Counted from the first letter of the stretch, positions 29,238 to 38,561 are shown. The stretch: 64,000 nucleotides of DNA from Desulfocapsaceae bacterium (GCA_031292275.1 JARLHL010000071.1:1-64000); one strand, 5' to 3'. Notes: generated by a model not told the origin, from the letters alone. A program made the numbers and translations.

Positions 29238-30812
29238 TCAGACAGTGATGGTCTCACCGCGGCGCGGCACAAGGGCCGCGTAGCCATGGCCTGCCAGAAA
29301 ATCGCTGAAGGCCAGAGACTGGTCTTCATCGCCGTGGACTATGGCGATTTTTTTTACGGCAAGATTTGATTCCTGTAAAAATCGCAGCATATCATTTTTA
29401 TCTCCATGGGCGCTGAAGCCCCCGATTTTTTCCACCCTCGCCCGTAAGGGATACTCCTTGTTGAAGAAGCGGAGGAGCGGTGCATCTCCCTTTCTGCCGG
29501 CCTCCTGGTATCGTTTCCCTTCTTCGAGGATCCGTCTGCCCAGCGTATGCTCCGCCATATAGCCGACAATCAGGATGGTGTTTTTCTCATTATGGATCTT
29601 ATAACGGAGATGGTGGAGAATGCGCCCGGCCTCGCACATCCCCGAGGCCGAGATGACGATATGGGGCCGCTCCTCCCGGGTCAGGTCGATGGACTCTTCC
29701 ACCGACCTGATGAAATTGACCTGCCCAAAACTGAAAGGATTTTTCCCCTTGCTCAAGAAGGTGTCATGGGTATCCTGGTCGTAGACCTCCGGGTGCTGTC
29801 CGAATACGGTGGTGATGTTGGCGGCAAGCGGGCTGTCCACCCATACAGGGACCTTCGCCACACTGCCCTCATCGTAGAGTTCGTGAAGGATATAGAGCAG
29901 TTCCTGAGTCCGGCCATACGCAAAGGACGGGATAAGAACGGTCCCGCCCCTGGCGATGGTCTCATTCAGAATCCGCTTCAGTCTCGGTTTCAGATCTTCC
30001 ACCGGTTCATGCACCCGGTTGCCATAGGTGCTCTCCATGATCAACAGATCGATCTGCCGGTCTTCCGGGGCAAAGTCCAGGGCCGGATCCCTGATGATGG
30101 GCATGGAAAAACGACCGATATCGCCAGAATAACAGAGGGTCTTTGACTGGCCGTTGCCGCGGTATTTAAGAATACTCATGGCCGAGCCAAGAATGTGGCC
30201 GGCCTCATAGAACCTGCAGGTCAGATCCCTGCCGATGGTAACCTCCCGGCGGTAGGGTATGCCTTCAAAGCTGCCAAGGGACTGTTCGGCATCGGCACAG
30301 GAGTAGAGGGGCTCGATTCCGTTCAGGTCAAATTTGGCAATTATTTTATTGATCTCCTCATTGTTCAGCCCGTGGACGCCGTTCTTCAGCAGTTTCTTGA
30401 TCTCATCCATTTTCTGCGGAGACAGAGTGCCGCCATTGCCGGATTTAATCCTGGAAAGGATGTTCCGGGCGATCTTATAGTTGAGATACTGGGCATCGGA
30501 TTCCTGGATCTTTGCCGAATCGGGGAGGAGGAAGGCGCAGGCATCGGCGGTGGCCCGGGTGCAGAATATCCTGCCGCCGAAGTCCTTTCTGGTCAGCAGC
30601 GGAATCCTGCCGGAATGGTCGATATGGGCGTGAGAGAGCACCATATTGGTCAGCATTGACGGGTCGATGGGCATCACCCTGTTCTTCAGGGAGGCCTCCT
30701 TCCGCCGCCCCTGAAACATCCCGCAGTCCAGCAGCACCTTGTCTTCCTCAGTGCAGACAAGGTGCATGGATCCCGTCACCTCCCGCACCGCCCCCATAAA
30801 GGTCACATGCAT
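29238..30812 (-). CDS. Metallo-beta-lactamase/beta-CASP hydrolase (RMMBL)
   Basis: From the ATG at 30812 (good AAAGGAGAGG Shine-Dalgarno) the product is 524 residues. A longer in-frame extension upstream lacks homology. The N-terminal MBL fold has MHVTFMGAVREVTGSMHLV and the zinc motif SHAHIDHSGRIPLL. The central beta-CASP insertion has MESTYGNRVH and SFAYGRTQELLYIL. The C-terminal RMMBL motif is FSAHGDKNDMLRFL. It belongs to the YSH1/CPSF73-like ribonuclease group present in many bacteria. The exact RNA substrate is unknown. It is followed on the same strand by suhB. Confidence 0.9.
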   Translation of the reverse strand: MHVTFMGAVREVTGSMHLVCTEEDKVLLDCGMFQGRRKEASLKNRVMPIDPSMLTNMVLSHAHIDHSGRIPLLTRKDFGGRIFCTRATADACAFLLPDSAKIQESDAQYLNYKIARNILSRIKSGNGGTLSPQKMDEIKKLLKNGVHGLNNEEINKIIAKFDLNGIEPLYSCADAEQSLGSFEGIPYRREVTIGRDLTCRFYEAGHILGSAMSILKYRGNGQSKTLCYSGDIGRFSMPIIRDPALDFAPEDRQIDLLIMESTYGNRVHEPVEDLKPRLKRILNETIARGGTVLIPSFAYGRTQELLYILHELYDEGSVAKVPVWVDSPLAANITTVFGQHPEVYDQDTHDTFLSKGKNPFSFGQVNFIRSVEESIDLTREERPHIVISASGMCEAGRILHHLRYKIHNEKNTILIVGYMAEHTLGRRILEEGKRYQEAGRKGDAPLLRFFNKEYPLRARVEKIGGFSAHGDKNDMLRFLQESNLAVKKIAIVHGDEDQSLAFSDFLAGHGYAALVPRRGETITV

Positions 30813-31187
30813 AGCCTCTCCTTTTACAAAACAGCGCGGCTGGACCAGGTTGACCAGCCGCAAAGCTTCAGAATTCAGACGCCTGAGAACAGAAGACGGA
30901 AACCGCAACAGCCATTTTTCAACTGTCTCGGCCACATCGAAACAGAAGGTGCCTCTCCGGCAGGGCAAGGCTACCGATCAAACACGGCTGCAGAAAAAAC
31001 CTCATGACTTTTCTATCTATAACAGATACTTGAGCACTATGGAAGGAGTATTTTTCAAGGAGCGGAAATGCGTCCGCAGCAGACAGGAGGAGGTACGCAA
31101 TTTAGGATATCACCCCGATTCGTGCGCTCATCTACTCTAAGAAATCTATATCTCTATAAGACTACGATTTATCACATATTATCCATA
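30813..31187. other. Spacer upstream of the beta-CASP gene
   Basis: About 375 bases lie between the metallo-hydrolase start and the permease remnant. Open frames on either strand here look like non-coding extensions. An AT-rich tract at 31130-31190 could hold promoters. Nothing else is visible. Confidence 0.45.
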
Positions 31188-31690
31188 TAGAATGACATTG
31201 TCCCAAGTAATAGGGCGTATGCGCACCATCCTTTTGAGATTGAAATTTCATGGGATTCGGTCACAAGGCGTGGTACGGAAGATTTCAATGATCGCCGGTT
31301 TGATGCCGATATCCTTGAGGCGGCACTGGGATCCGTGGATATACAATTTCCCAACGGGACCTCGCAGCCGGTCCAGGTTATCGGCGTCGACGACATCACC
31401 CTGTCCGGCCTTCCGCCTTTGAAAAAGAACCTGTCGTCTGAGCGTAATCGGCTGACCGTTGTTGTCGTAACCACAGCCCGGGGAGTTTCCCCGCAGATTC
31501 TCGCCGGCCGGATTAAGGAGCGGACCGGGCTCAAGGCCCGCTCGGCGGATGATTTAAAAAAGACACCGTCCGGTGGTTTCAGACCAACTCCGAAGACGTT
31601 GGCGACATCGCCTCCATGCTTTCCGAGGCGATTACAGTCGACTTCGGCGTGACAGGGGTAATGCATTTGTTACGGCATAGATATTTTTAA
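31188..31690 (+). pseudogene. Remnant of an FtsX/MacB (DevC-like) ABC-transporter permease
   Basis: Translation from just after a TAG at about 31187 gives an uninterrupted periplasmic-domain fragment without a start codon (VPSNRAYAHHPFEIE..., then FPNGTSQPVQVIGVDDITLS and GRIKERTGLKARSADD). Near 31556 the frame must shift by one base to continue as TVRWFQTNSEDVGDIASM and VDFGVTGV before a TAA ending at 31690. The pattern resembles the periplasmic part of DevC/MacB-type permeases, which end in a TVWYF...INFG stretch before the next membrane helix. Both termini and all membrane helices are missing. It is a decayed gene fragment; the family assignment is moderate. Confidence 0.55.
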
Positions 31691-31756
31691 ATAGAGTGGT
31701 TCAAAGAATTGCTTTTATTCCTAGCTAGTGCGTATATCATTCCAGTCCGCGTATAG

Positions 31757-32521
31757 CTACCATGTCCACTGATATCCGACGTATGAGGAAAATTCATTGG
31801 TCGCACTGATGTTCGAGAGCCCTGCGCCGACGGAAACAAGGAGGTGATTATGTTCGTCGAAATCGTATATTCCTCCAAGATTAAAGCCGCTGCTGCTGCC
31901 TCTCCCGACCATTTGCTCGGTGCTGTAATAGAGTTCGCCTCCGAGCGTTAGATGCTCTGTAATGCTCTTTTGGATCTGCCAGCCGAAAAACCAATAATCT
32001 TTAGCGCCTACGGCATTATTGATCCAGTAGCCGCCGCCGAAATTCGTCTGCCAGTCACCCCAGTTTTTCTGCAGCCATAGGGGCAGAAAAACCTGCGCCG
32101 ATCCGTTGCCAAGCCCTTTTTTTTCATCACCGGTCGGGATAACGACCAGCGGGAAGATTCCCGCCATCGGAATACTGTCGGTCTCTTTATAAAACCGATA
32201 TTTTACGCCGAGTTCGATATCGCCCAGGCCTCTTTTTGAAGCCCCATTACTGGGATCGTTGAAGGCATACGGGATGATGACATGGGCCATGAAGTCGGGG
32301 GCAAAGCCGTAATTATACTCAATGTGCGGAAGCGTCCCCTGAGTTCCGTCTGCCGTTTTGGTTATTTGGGAAGCGATATAAAACTCGGAGTGCTGATAGT
32401 CTACAGGCTCAGGGTCATCGGTGAGATAGGGAGGTCCGGCCAGAACCGGACGAGCGACTAACAGGAGAAGGCCCGTAGTTGTCCACAATGCAAGTTTGTC
32501 TGAGAAAGATATCGTTCTCAT
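31757..32521 (-). CDS. Outer-membrane beta-barrel protein (phenol MetA-like family)
   Basis: This 254-residue protein starts at ATG 32521. A signal peptide (hydrophobic WTTTGLLLLVARPVLA, cleavage before GPPYLTDDPEPV) is followed by alternating amphipathic strands rich in aromatic residues and a C-terminal YVGYQWTW ending in an aromatic residue, as in outer-membrane barrels. The PPYLTDDPEPVDY start and the YGFAPDFMAHVIIPY segment match the 'MetA-pathway of phenol degradation' family (PF13557-like), whose members are barrels of unknown substrate. It lies downstream of the cytochrome b gene on the same strand but beyond its terminator, so it probably has its own promoter. Confidence 0.8.
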   Translation of the reverse strand: MRTISFSDKLALWTTTGLLLLVARPVLAGPPYLTDDPEPVDYQHSEFYIASQITKTADGTQGTLPHIEYNYGFAPDFMAHVIIPYAFNDPSNGASKRGLGDIELGVKYRFYKETDSIPMAGIFPLVVIPTGDEKKGLGNGSAQVFLPLWLQKNWGDWQTNFGGGYWINNAVGAKDYWFFGWQIQKSITEHLTLGGELYYSTEQMVGRGSSSGFNLGGIYDFDEHNHLLVSVGAGLSNISATNEFSSYVGYQWTW

Positions 32522-32602
32522 ATTTGAATAGTCCTTTTTGATTAAAAGATGTTCAAACCGACAATGAAGATAAACCATAAAAGATAAAACATTTTACGAG
32601 AA

Positions 32603-32644
32603 AGAGCCTTTTCAACCAAGTTCTTCCCCGATTGAAAAGGCTCT
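32603..32644 (-). terminator. Terminator hairpin after cytochrome b
   Basis: Perfect 13-bp arms AGAGCCTTTTCAA / TTGAAAAGGCTCT lie 10 bases downstream of the cytochrome b stop on the minus strand, followed by a short T run (TTTCTCGT). It is a likely transcription stop. Confidence 0.7.
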
Positions 32645-32654
32645 GAGATGGGGA

Positions 32655-33788
32655 TCAGCCGGCACCGGCCAACATATTCTGAATGACGCCCACCAGGAAG
32701 ACCAGCCAGAATATCGACATCGCCAGATAGGCGTAGCCCCGCTTCTTAAAGTCAAAGACTTCCTTGAAGTTCTTCGGGGCGTTCTCTCCCGGATCGACAT
32801 AGGGGATAAGAGCTAAAGACACAAACAGCATAACGACTCCGATAACGGTACCCCAGATATCCGGTTCAAGCCCGAGATGCTCCCCCACGAAAACATTCAA
32901 GCCATGGGTCCAACTGATCGGCCAGGTCGGCTTTGCACCCAATTTCCCGGGGCCTGCGTGCATGCCGAAATACGGCGAGGTCGGGAGAAGCTGCGGGGCG
33001 ACGCCGGGATCCCGCGGGACGAAGGCAGAGACCAGGATGATGACTCCAAGGATAATTCCGCTCCAGATAAACCAGATCTTGATATGCTTGCTGAAAGGTG
33101 CCTCTTTTCCGCTCGGGGTCATCCAGTACGGCTGGGTTATCTTTTTCTCCCGGATAAGGTAAAAGTGTAGGACCATCAGCAGTGCCAGAATAATTGAAGC
33201 CAGGGAGATGTGAATGGCATAGACCTGGGTGAGTTTCACCGTAGCCGACGGGATGGCAAGCAGGTCGTGAAAATCGTAGCCGAAATACTTCTCCATTCCT
33301 ATTGCCTGCAGGACCTCTGAGGTATGCCAGGGAACCGCAAACCCGACTTCATCCCAGTGTAGCGCCTCACCGGTCGTGTAAATGCCAAAGAGAAGTCCCC
33401 CGAGGAGGATGCCGACAAACCAGAGCCCCTTCCGTTTCCCCCTGTAGGCTCCGCTGATAAACACCCGCATGATATGGGCGAAAAGCAGGGCGAAGACGAC
33501 GAACGAATTGAAGTAGTGAAAGTTCAGAATCACCCTCCAGGTCGGGGACTCGATCATTCCTTTCGTTATCCCGTATGCAAGCGCCGCATCCGGGACATAC
33601 TTGAACATCAGGATGAAGCCGGTTACGAACTGCATGGCGAGTGCGATTCCCAGGATACCCCCGATTGAATACCAGAAATTATTGGTGTCCTCCGGGATGA
33701 GATAGGTACTGACCATTGATGTGATTCCAAACTGTTCACTGATTCGGGAGAGGAGGCCGCCGTGTTGCTCGATACTCTGATTTTTCAT
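32655..33788 (-). CDS. Cytochrome b of bc-type complex (fused b6/subunit IV-like)
   Basis: The 377-residue polytopic protein (ATG 33788, AAGGAG Shine-Dalgarno) resembles quinol-oxidizing cytochrome b. Residues 1-210 form the four-helix, two-haem core with His pairs in NFHYFNSFVVFALLFAHIMR and YAIHISLASIILALLMVLHF. The Qo-site region is WHTSEVLQ and later PTSPYFGMHAGPG, then three or more C-terminal helices. It probably transfers electrons across the membrane. No Rieske protein or cytochrome c partner is adjacent, so it may be an orphan subunit whose partners lie elsewhere. It has its own terminator. Confidence 0.85.
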   Translation of the reverse strand: MKNQSIEQHGGLLSRISEQFGITSMVSTYLIPEDTNNFWYSIGGILGIALAMQFVTGFILMFKYVPDAALAYGITKGMIESPTWRVILNFHYFNSFVVFALLFAHIMRVFISGAYRGKRKGLWFVGILLGGLLFGIYTTGEALHWDEVGFAVPWHTSEVLQAIGMEKYFGYDFHDLLAIPSATVKLTQVYAIHISLASIILALLMVLHFYLIREKKITQPYWMTPSGKEAPFSKHIKIWFIWSGIILGVIILVSAFVPRDPGVAPQLLPTSPYFGMHAGPGKLGAKPTWPISWTHGLNVFVGEHLGLEPDIWGTVIGVVMLFVSLALIPYVDPGENAPKNFKEVFDFKKRGYAYLAMSIFWLVFLVGVIQNMLAGAG

Positions 33789-34009
33789 ACCGTACTCCTT
33801 AGGTAATCATTTGGTTTTCCAAGAAAACAGCACCTTGCTTGCGGAATCATGAGAGCCTCTTTCCGCGGGCGGGCGCACAAAAAGGACGTGTCTGCATCCC
33901 ATAATAGAAAATTATCCAAGGGGACTCAATGATTCCAGATAAAACTTTTTCACAAAAGTACGATTATGGTGAAGTGAAATTCACAAGAAAAACCAATGCT
34001 CTTAAATCA

Positions 34010-34663
34010 TTAAGAAAATTGTCTTGACAGCATATCCAGGCATTCTACCATCTTCTTCCCCTGGGGAGTCAAACGGTAGAGTTTATCCTGATCCTGGCTG
34101 AGCAGGTTGTGGGATTTCAGAATTTTCAAGTGGAAATTGACCTTGGTATGATCACTGATACCAAGATGTCGGCTGAGATGCATAAAACGCATCTCTCTCT
34201 TTTCCGACAGGATGACGAGGATATTTCTCCTGATAGGATTGGCCAGGCAGACAAGGGCTTCATCGATATTGGGATCTGCCTCATGGTGTTCGAATTTGAA
34301 AATCTCAAGATTTCGTCTGACAGCGACAAGCAGATCGTCTCGTTTGAAGGGCTTGGCAAGATAATCGTCGGCGCCGCTTTTCATCGCGGTAACGGCGTTG
34401 TCGACGGTCGAGAAGGCGGTAATTATAATGATTTTGATTCCGGGACGTTCGCCTTTTAATATCGGAATTAGAGTGATGCCATCCATCCCCGGCATCATAT
34501 TGTCGACAATGGCGATGTCCGCAGGTCCAATCCTGATTGCCCGCAACGCGGCTTCCGCGGATTCGCAGCCGACGGCCGCAAAACCGTTTTCCGTCAGAAT
34601 TTCGATTATGCTCTCCCGCAAATCCTGGTCATCGTCCACGACGAGTATTTGTTTTCTATTCAT
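34010..34663 (-). CDS. Response regulator with ArsR-like winged-helix output
   Basis: The 217-residue protein has an N-terminal receiver domain (LVVDDDQDLR, phospho-acceptor in IAIVDNMMPGMDG, conserved Thr and Lys in IITAFS and YLAKPFKRDD) and a C-terminal domain from about 130 that reads like an ArsR/MarR-type winged helix: EALVCLANPIRRNILVILSE, then MHLSRHLGISDHTKVNFHLK and YRLTPQGKKMVE. The output domain is not OmpR, NarL or Fis type, which is unusual for a response regulator. The ATG overlaps the kinase gene's stop by 8 bases, so they form a co-translated pair. Confidence 0.85.
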   Translation of the reverse strand: MNRKQILVVDDDQDLRESIIEILTENGFAAVGCESAEAALRAIRIGPADIAIVDNMMPGMDGITLIPILKGERPGIKIIIITAFSTVDNAVTAMKSGADDYLAKPFKRDDLLVAVRRNLEIFKFEHHEADPNIDEALVCLANPIRRNILVILSEKREMRFMHLSRHLGISDHTKVNFHLKILKSHNLLSQDQDKLYRLTPQGKKMVECLDMLSRQFS

Positions 34664-36041
34664 CCAGCACCACCGGCAGGGATATGGTCACGACGGTTCC
34701 TCCAGGTTTGTTGCTGCAGATAGAGATGTCACCGCCATGGTTTTTTATGATATTGTAGCACACCGAAAGCCCCAGCCCGGTCCCCTTTCCTATCTCCTTG
34801 GTGGTAAAAAACGGATCGAATACTTTTGCCATATCATGTTCGTCGATCCCCTTGCCCGTGTCGGAGACTGCCAGCATGACCCAGGGAGCCTGGTAACCGG
34901 TCTTGATTTCGATGGTATCCTGCTCGGAACACGCATCCAGGCTGTTCATCAATACATTAATGACGACCTCTTCAAGTTTCCATGGGATCGCCATGACCTT
35001 CGGCACTTCGGATAAAGAGAGATTGATTATGGAGCTTAGCTTCTGATTCTTAAGAAGTTTGCTGGAATCAATAATGATCCGGTTAATATCGACTTCTTCT
35101 AATGCGGTTTCCCTTTCTCTTGAAAAATGCAGCAACTCTTTTGCGATCTTAGACGCCCGTTCCGTGTTGCGTTCGATCGCCGCAAGCTTATTCAGTGCCT
35201 TTTCATCATTGCTGATCAGATCCCTCAGCAGTTCGGCATTTAACGAGACATTGGTCAGAGGATTGTTGATTTCGTGGGCAATGCCCGCCGCAAGGATGCC
35301 CAGCGAAGTCATTTTTTCGGATTGCGAAAACCTCAGGAGTCTGTCGTTGATTATCTTTCGCCGCTCCAGGTTGAAGACATCCAGGGCCTTGATGGTGAAA
35401 TAGGCAATGCAATAGGCACATACGCCTCTTACGAGAACGATCTTCACCCCCAGAAACGGGACAACCACAGAGGTGGGGACGGCGCCTGCCGCAAAGGCGT
35501 AAAAAATCATGAAGCAGCCGGCCATGACAAAATTCATGGCCACCTTCTTGGAGAAAGACTCGACGGTCCCCGAATACATCATCAGTCCAATCCCGGACAG
35601 AAGGCCTGCGGGTATGGCGACAAAAAGACGAGTATGGATATCCCTGCCGCTGCTCAGGTCAAGATAGGCGGCCGAAAGGACCACGGATAGGACCAGGAAT
35701 CCCACCAGAGCCTTGATCATGGGATGAGTTGTCTTGAGGGCCTGATCCCCACGAAAAGTTATTATCAGGAGAAAGATCCCGAAAAAGAGCAGAAAAAGGA
35801 AGGACAGGCCGGCAAGAACCAGACTGAAAAGCCTAAGGCCAGGGTTCATAACCTCCGGGGCCACCTGCGCCAGCAGTTCGCTCCACTCATGAAATCCGTG
35901 AATAATTCCGAACAGGGAAAGAAGCCAGAGAATCCGGGCTATTCCGAGTTCACTCAGCTGGATGTCCCGGGAAAGGATCAACACTCCCAGAGTAAAAAAG
36001 GCCAAGCCATACAGGAGGTAGATCGCAAAATTCCATGCCAT
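34656..36041 (-). CDS. Membrane sensor histidine kinase
   Basis: The product is 461 residues from ATG 36041. The first 240 residues contain about seven hydrophobic helices (for example LLYGLAFFTLGVLIL and LFLLFFGIFLLIITF), resembling a 7TM-type sensor. The kinase core follows: H box in GILAAGIAHEINNPLTNVSLN, N box NVLMNSLDACSE, G1 VSDTGKGI, F box [10 protein letters not shown] and G2 [10 protein letters not shown]. It forms a two-gene operon with the ArsR-output response regulator downstream. The stimulus is unknown. The nearby cytochrome b gene begins about 220 bases after the regulator and could be a target, but no site supports this. Confidence 0.87.
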   Translation of the reverse strand: MAWNFAIYLLYGLAFFTLGVLILSRDIQLSELGIARILWLLSLFGIIHGFHEWSELLAQVAPEVMNPGLRLFSLVLAGLSFLFLLFFGIFLLIITFRGDQALKTTHPMIKALVGFLVLSVVLSAAYLDLSSGRDIHTRLFVAIPAGLLSGIGLMMYSGTVESFSKKVAMNFVMAGCFMIFYAFAAGAVPTSVVVPFLGVKIVLVRGVCAYCIAYFTIKALDVFNLERRKIINDRLLRFSQSEKMTSLGILAAGIAHEINNPLTNVSLNAELLRDLISNDEKALNKLAAIERNTERASKIAKELLHFSRERETALEEVDINRIIIDSSKLLKNQKLSSIINLSLSEVPKVMAIPWKLEEVVINVLMNSLDACSEQDTIEIKTGYQAPWVMLAVSDTGKGIDEHDMAKVFDPFFTTKEIGKGTGLGLSVCYNIIKNHGGDISICSNKPGGTVVTISLPVVLDE

Positions 36042-36224
36042 AAGACACAATAGTTAGTTAGGAAAATGGGTCTTCGTTTGCTGCGACGTCCGAGGGAATC
36101 ATTTTGCGATATTTTATCGTGTGTAAAGTCAGATTATAGCCTTTTCCATTAGGCCTTACAATATTTTTTGCTTGTGAACAGACCCCAGCGCCTCTGCCGC
36201 GGGACGGATCTCTTTTTAAGCTAG

Positions 36225-36389
36225 ATGCTCTTTCCACTGTATTGCAAACCCTTCTGGGATCTCTTCAAGATCATGTGGGGCATGGAGTTCTTCTTGACGT
36301 CCTGCTACGACGAACTGCTCCACGCCGATCTGTCCAAACAGATCACCGATGTGGAGGTCCCGCTCTATCTCTTCCTGCACAATAAATAA
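36225..36389 (+). pseudogene. Alpha/beta-hydrolase C-terminal remnant
   Basis: A 54-codon frame after a TAG reads as the middle of an alpha/beta-hydrolase lid-to-core region: FKIMWGMEFFLTSCYDELLH, then DLSKQITDVEVPLYLFLHN, ending just where the catalytic-Asp loop (G-x-x-D) should begin. The match to the V-P-x-Y-x-F-x-G-R-H-D pattern of proline-iminopeptidase-like enzymes is from memory. With no nucleophile, no Asp and no His, it is a remnant rather than a gene. Confidence 0.45.
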
Positions 36390-36593
36390 ATGCAACGGAC
36401 AAACCGGTGATGAGAGCTTTAATATGTCACATCTAGCTTGGCCTTCAAACAAAATTATACTTTCTGCCTCATGTTTAAATTGTTATTAAAATCAAAAGAG
36501 TCTTCAATTAACAGCCGGAGCGACCGCTCACAATGCAAAACCCTATGCAGCCTTAGAGACATTTGTTTAAATTCGCCATCAGATGAGAGAAAG

Positions 36594-37430
36594 ATGCAAA
36601 AGAATAGAGAATACGCAACAATCAGGGAGATTCCAGAACTTCCGGGATTAACCTTGATGCACGCATCCTATATCACACAGAATTTTGCCAAACACAGCCA
36701 TGATGGATTTGCCTTTGGAGTCATTGAGGAAGGTGTCTTGGAATTTTCCTATCGTGGAGAAAAACTGGCAGCCTGTCCAGGCATTATCAACCTCGTTAAC
36801 CCTGGTGAGCCCCATGACGGCCATGCTGCCACGGAGGGAGGATGGACCTACCGGATGTTTTATTTTGATACCGGACTCCTGCAGCGGGCTGCAGATGAGA
36901 TCGGCGGAAAAGCTGCCGACCTCCCCTTTTTCCAGGATGGAGTCATCAATGACAGCGATCTTGCCGCCGAGATCCATTCTTTCCATACCTCCTCGTTTGA
37001 TGAGACGGTGGGAAGGTTGGAAATGGAATCGCGGCTCCTGCATATGTTAGTCCGGTTTATCCGGCGTCATGCTGATGCGTCCTATCCAATTCTGAGGGCT
37101 GGACGGGAGCGCCCTTCCGTGTCGGCAGTGAAAAGGATGATAGACGATCTCTTCCACCAGGATATTTCTCTTGCCGACCTGGCGGCTGAATCAGGACTGA
37201 GTCCCTACCATTTGATCCGCGTGTTCAAGGCTGAAACGGGCCTGACTCCTCATAGATACCTTACCCAGGTTCGCGTTCGCCGTGCTGAGCAATTGATCCG
37301 TCGGGGGGAGGACCTGGCTGATACGGCCTATAAGGTGGGCTTTGCAGATCAAAGTCATCTCAACAGGCATTATAAAGCCATTATCGGAGTAACTCCCGGT
37401 GCCTACCGCAATTTTGTTCAAGACCCCTGA
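36594..37430 (+). CDS. AraC-family transcriptional regulator
   Basis: The product is 278 residues from ATG 36594 (GAGAGAAAG just upstream). An upstream in-frame extension is composition-poor and non-homologous. The N-terminal half is an AraC cupin-like ligand domain (AKHSHDGFAFGVIEEG, NLVNPGEPHDGHA). The C-terminal 100 residues hold two helix-turn-helix motifs, ISLADLAAESGLSPYHLIRV and LADTAYKVGFADQSHLNRHY, followed by the family-typical IGVTPGAYR. The gene ends 52 bases before a methyltransferase on the same strand, so it may regulate that gene or be co-transcribed with it. Confidence 0.92.
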   Translation: MQKNREYATIREIPELPGLTLMHASYITQNFAKHSHDGFAFGVIEEGVLEFSYRGEKLAACPGIINLVNPGEPHDGHAATEGGWTYRMFYFDTGLLQRAADEIGGKAADLPFFQDGVINDSDLAAEIHSFHTSSFDETVGRLEMESRLLHMLVRFIRRHADASYPILRAGRERPSVSAVKRMIDDLFHQDISLADLAAESGLSPYHLIRVFKAETGLTPHRYLTQVRVRRAEQLIRRGEDLADTAYKVGFADQSHLNRHYKAIIGVTPGAYRNFVQDP

Positions 37431-37482
37431 ATATAATTTTTCTACTATTGCCTCTGTCATTCATTCCAAAAAGGAGATAAAC

Positions 37483-38292
37483 ATGCAAAATTATATACAC
37501 GGATATTCGGAGACCGAAGCTGGCCGGTTGGAGGACCAAGCCTCCATTCTTGCCTCTTACCTGCATTATGACAGTTATTTCCCGGCTGGCAGCATCGTTC
37601 TTGAAGCGGGATGCGGGACCGGAGCTCAGACGAGGATAATTGCAGCGGCAAACCCCGATGTACATTTTACAAGCATCGATATCGATGAACATTCGATAAA
37701 AAGAGCTGCTGAAGAAATTGAGGGCTTGGGGCTTAGCAACGTTTCGTTTCAACAGGCTGATATTTTCAACCTGCCATTTTCACCAAACAGTTTTGATCAT
37801 ATACTCTGTTGCTTCGTCCTTGAACATCTTCCTAGCCCGCACATGGCCTTGCAATCTTTGAAGAAGGTTCTTAAGCACGGAGGAACGTTGACAGTAATCG
37901 AAGGTGACCATGGATCGTTTCTTTCGTTTCCAGAGACCGATGAGAGCAGAAGGACAGTGCAGTGTCTGGTTGAACTGCAGGCAAACGCTGGCGGTAATGC
38001 TTTGATTGGCAGGGAATTATCTGCTCTTCTCCGAAAGGCGGGATTTGAGAAGATTCGGGTTTCGCCGCGGCAAATATATGCGGATGCCGGTCGGTCCGAG
38101 GTGATGGAAGGTTTTTCCAAAAAAACATTCATAGCCATGGTCGAAGGAGTGAAAGACAAAGCGATCCTCCATGGATTGATATCGAAAAGCTCATGGGAAA
38201 AGGGAATTGCTGACCTTTATAAGGCGACAGGAGAATATGGATCTTTCGTGTATACATTTTTCAAGGCAATTGCAGAGAACTACAAAAGATAG
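37483..38292 (+). CDS. Class I SAM-dependent methyltransferase
   Basis: The product is 269 residues from ATG 37483, preceded by AAGGAGATAAAC. SAM motif I is VLEAGCGTGAQTRII (near residue 47), motif II acidic residue in FTSIDIDEHS, a QQADIFNLPF segment and a post-motif FDHILCCFVLEHLPSP of the methyltransf_11/25 type. The length and the C-terminal helical extension resemble UbiE-like or small-molecule methyltransferases; the substrate is unknown. It lies 52 bases after the AraC gene, and the tryptophan leader begins 180 bases downstream. Confidence 0.88.
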   Translation: MQNYIHGYSETEAGRLEDQASILASYLHYDSYFPAGSIVLEAGCGTGAQTRIIAAANPDVHFTSIDIDEHSIKRAAEEIEGLGLSNVSFQQADIFNLPFSPNSFDHILCCFVLEHLPSPHMALQSLKKVLKHGGTLTVIEGDHGSFLSFPETDESRRTVQCLVELQANAGGNALIGRELSALLRKAGFEKIRVSPRQIYADAGRSEVMEGFSKKTFIAMVEGVKDKAILHGLISKSSWEKGIADLYKATGEYGSFVYTFFKAIAENYKR

Positions 38293-38471
38293 TTGGAGAG
38301 AAATGCGCTGAGGCCCCGCCGGAATATTTCCATAACGGATTGAGACGCTGCCGGAAAAATCCACCATTATATAATGAAACGGCTTGACTTCTGTGTGAAA
38401 TTATCTCTCTTGAGAGGAACGTGTTTTTTCAGTAAAGGTTATGGAATAATTTACATCAAAAGGACATCTCT

Positions 38472-38561
38472 GTGACATCCAATTCACTATCCGTTTGGCT
38501 CCCCGCTATCATCTGGCGAAGCTGGCAAAGCCGGTCCGGTTATACATCCGGGAATTGGTAG
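38472..38561 (+). CDS. trpL: Tryptophan-rich leader peptide (trpL-like)
   Basis: A 29-codon frame opens with GTG at 38472, seven bases after an AAAAGGAC Shine-Dalgarno sequence, and ends at TAG 38559-38561. It has four Trp codons (residues 9, 15, 18 and 29), far above the usual 1 to 2 percent. An intrinsic-terminator hairpin follows 28 bases after the stop, and a fused anthranilate synthase gene follows that. This is the arrangement of transcription attenuation by Trp-tRNA availability, as in trpL of enterobacteria and trpE(G) of rhizobia. Unlike those, the Trp codons are spread out rather than tandem. The last Trp codon directly precedes the stop. Confidence 0.75.
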   Translation: MTSNSLSVWLPAIIWRSWQSRSGYTSGNW

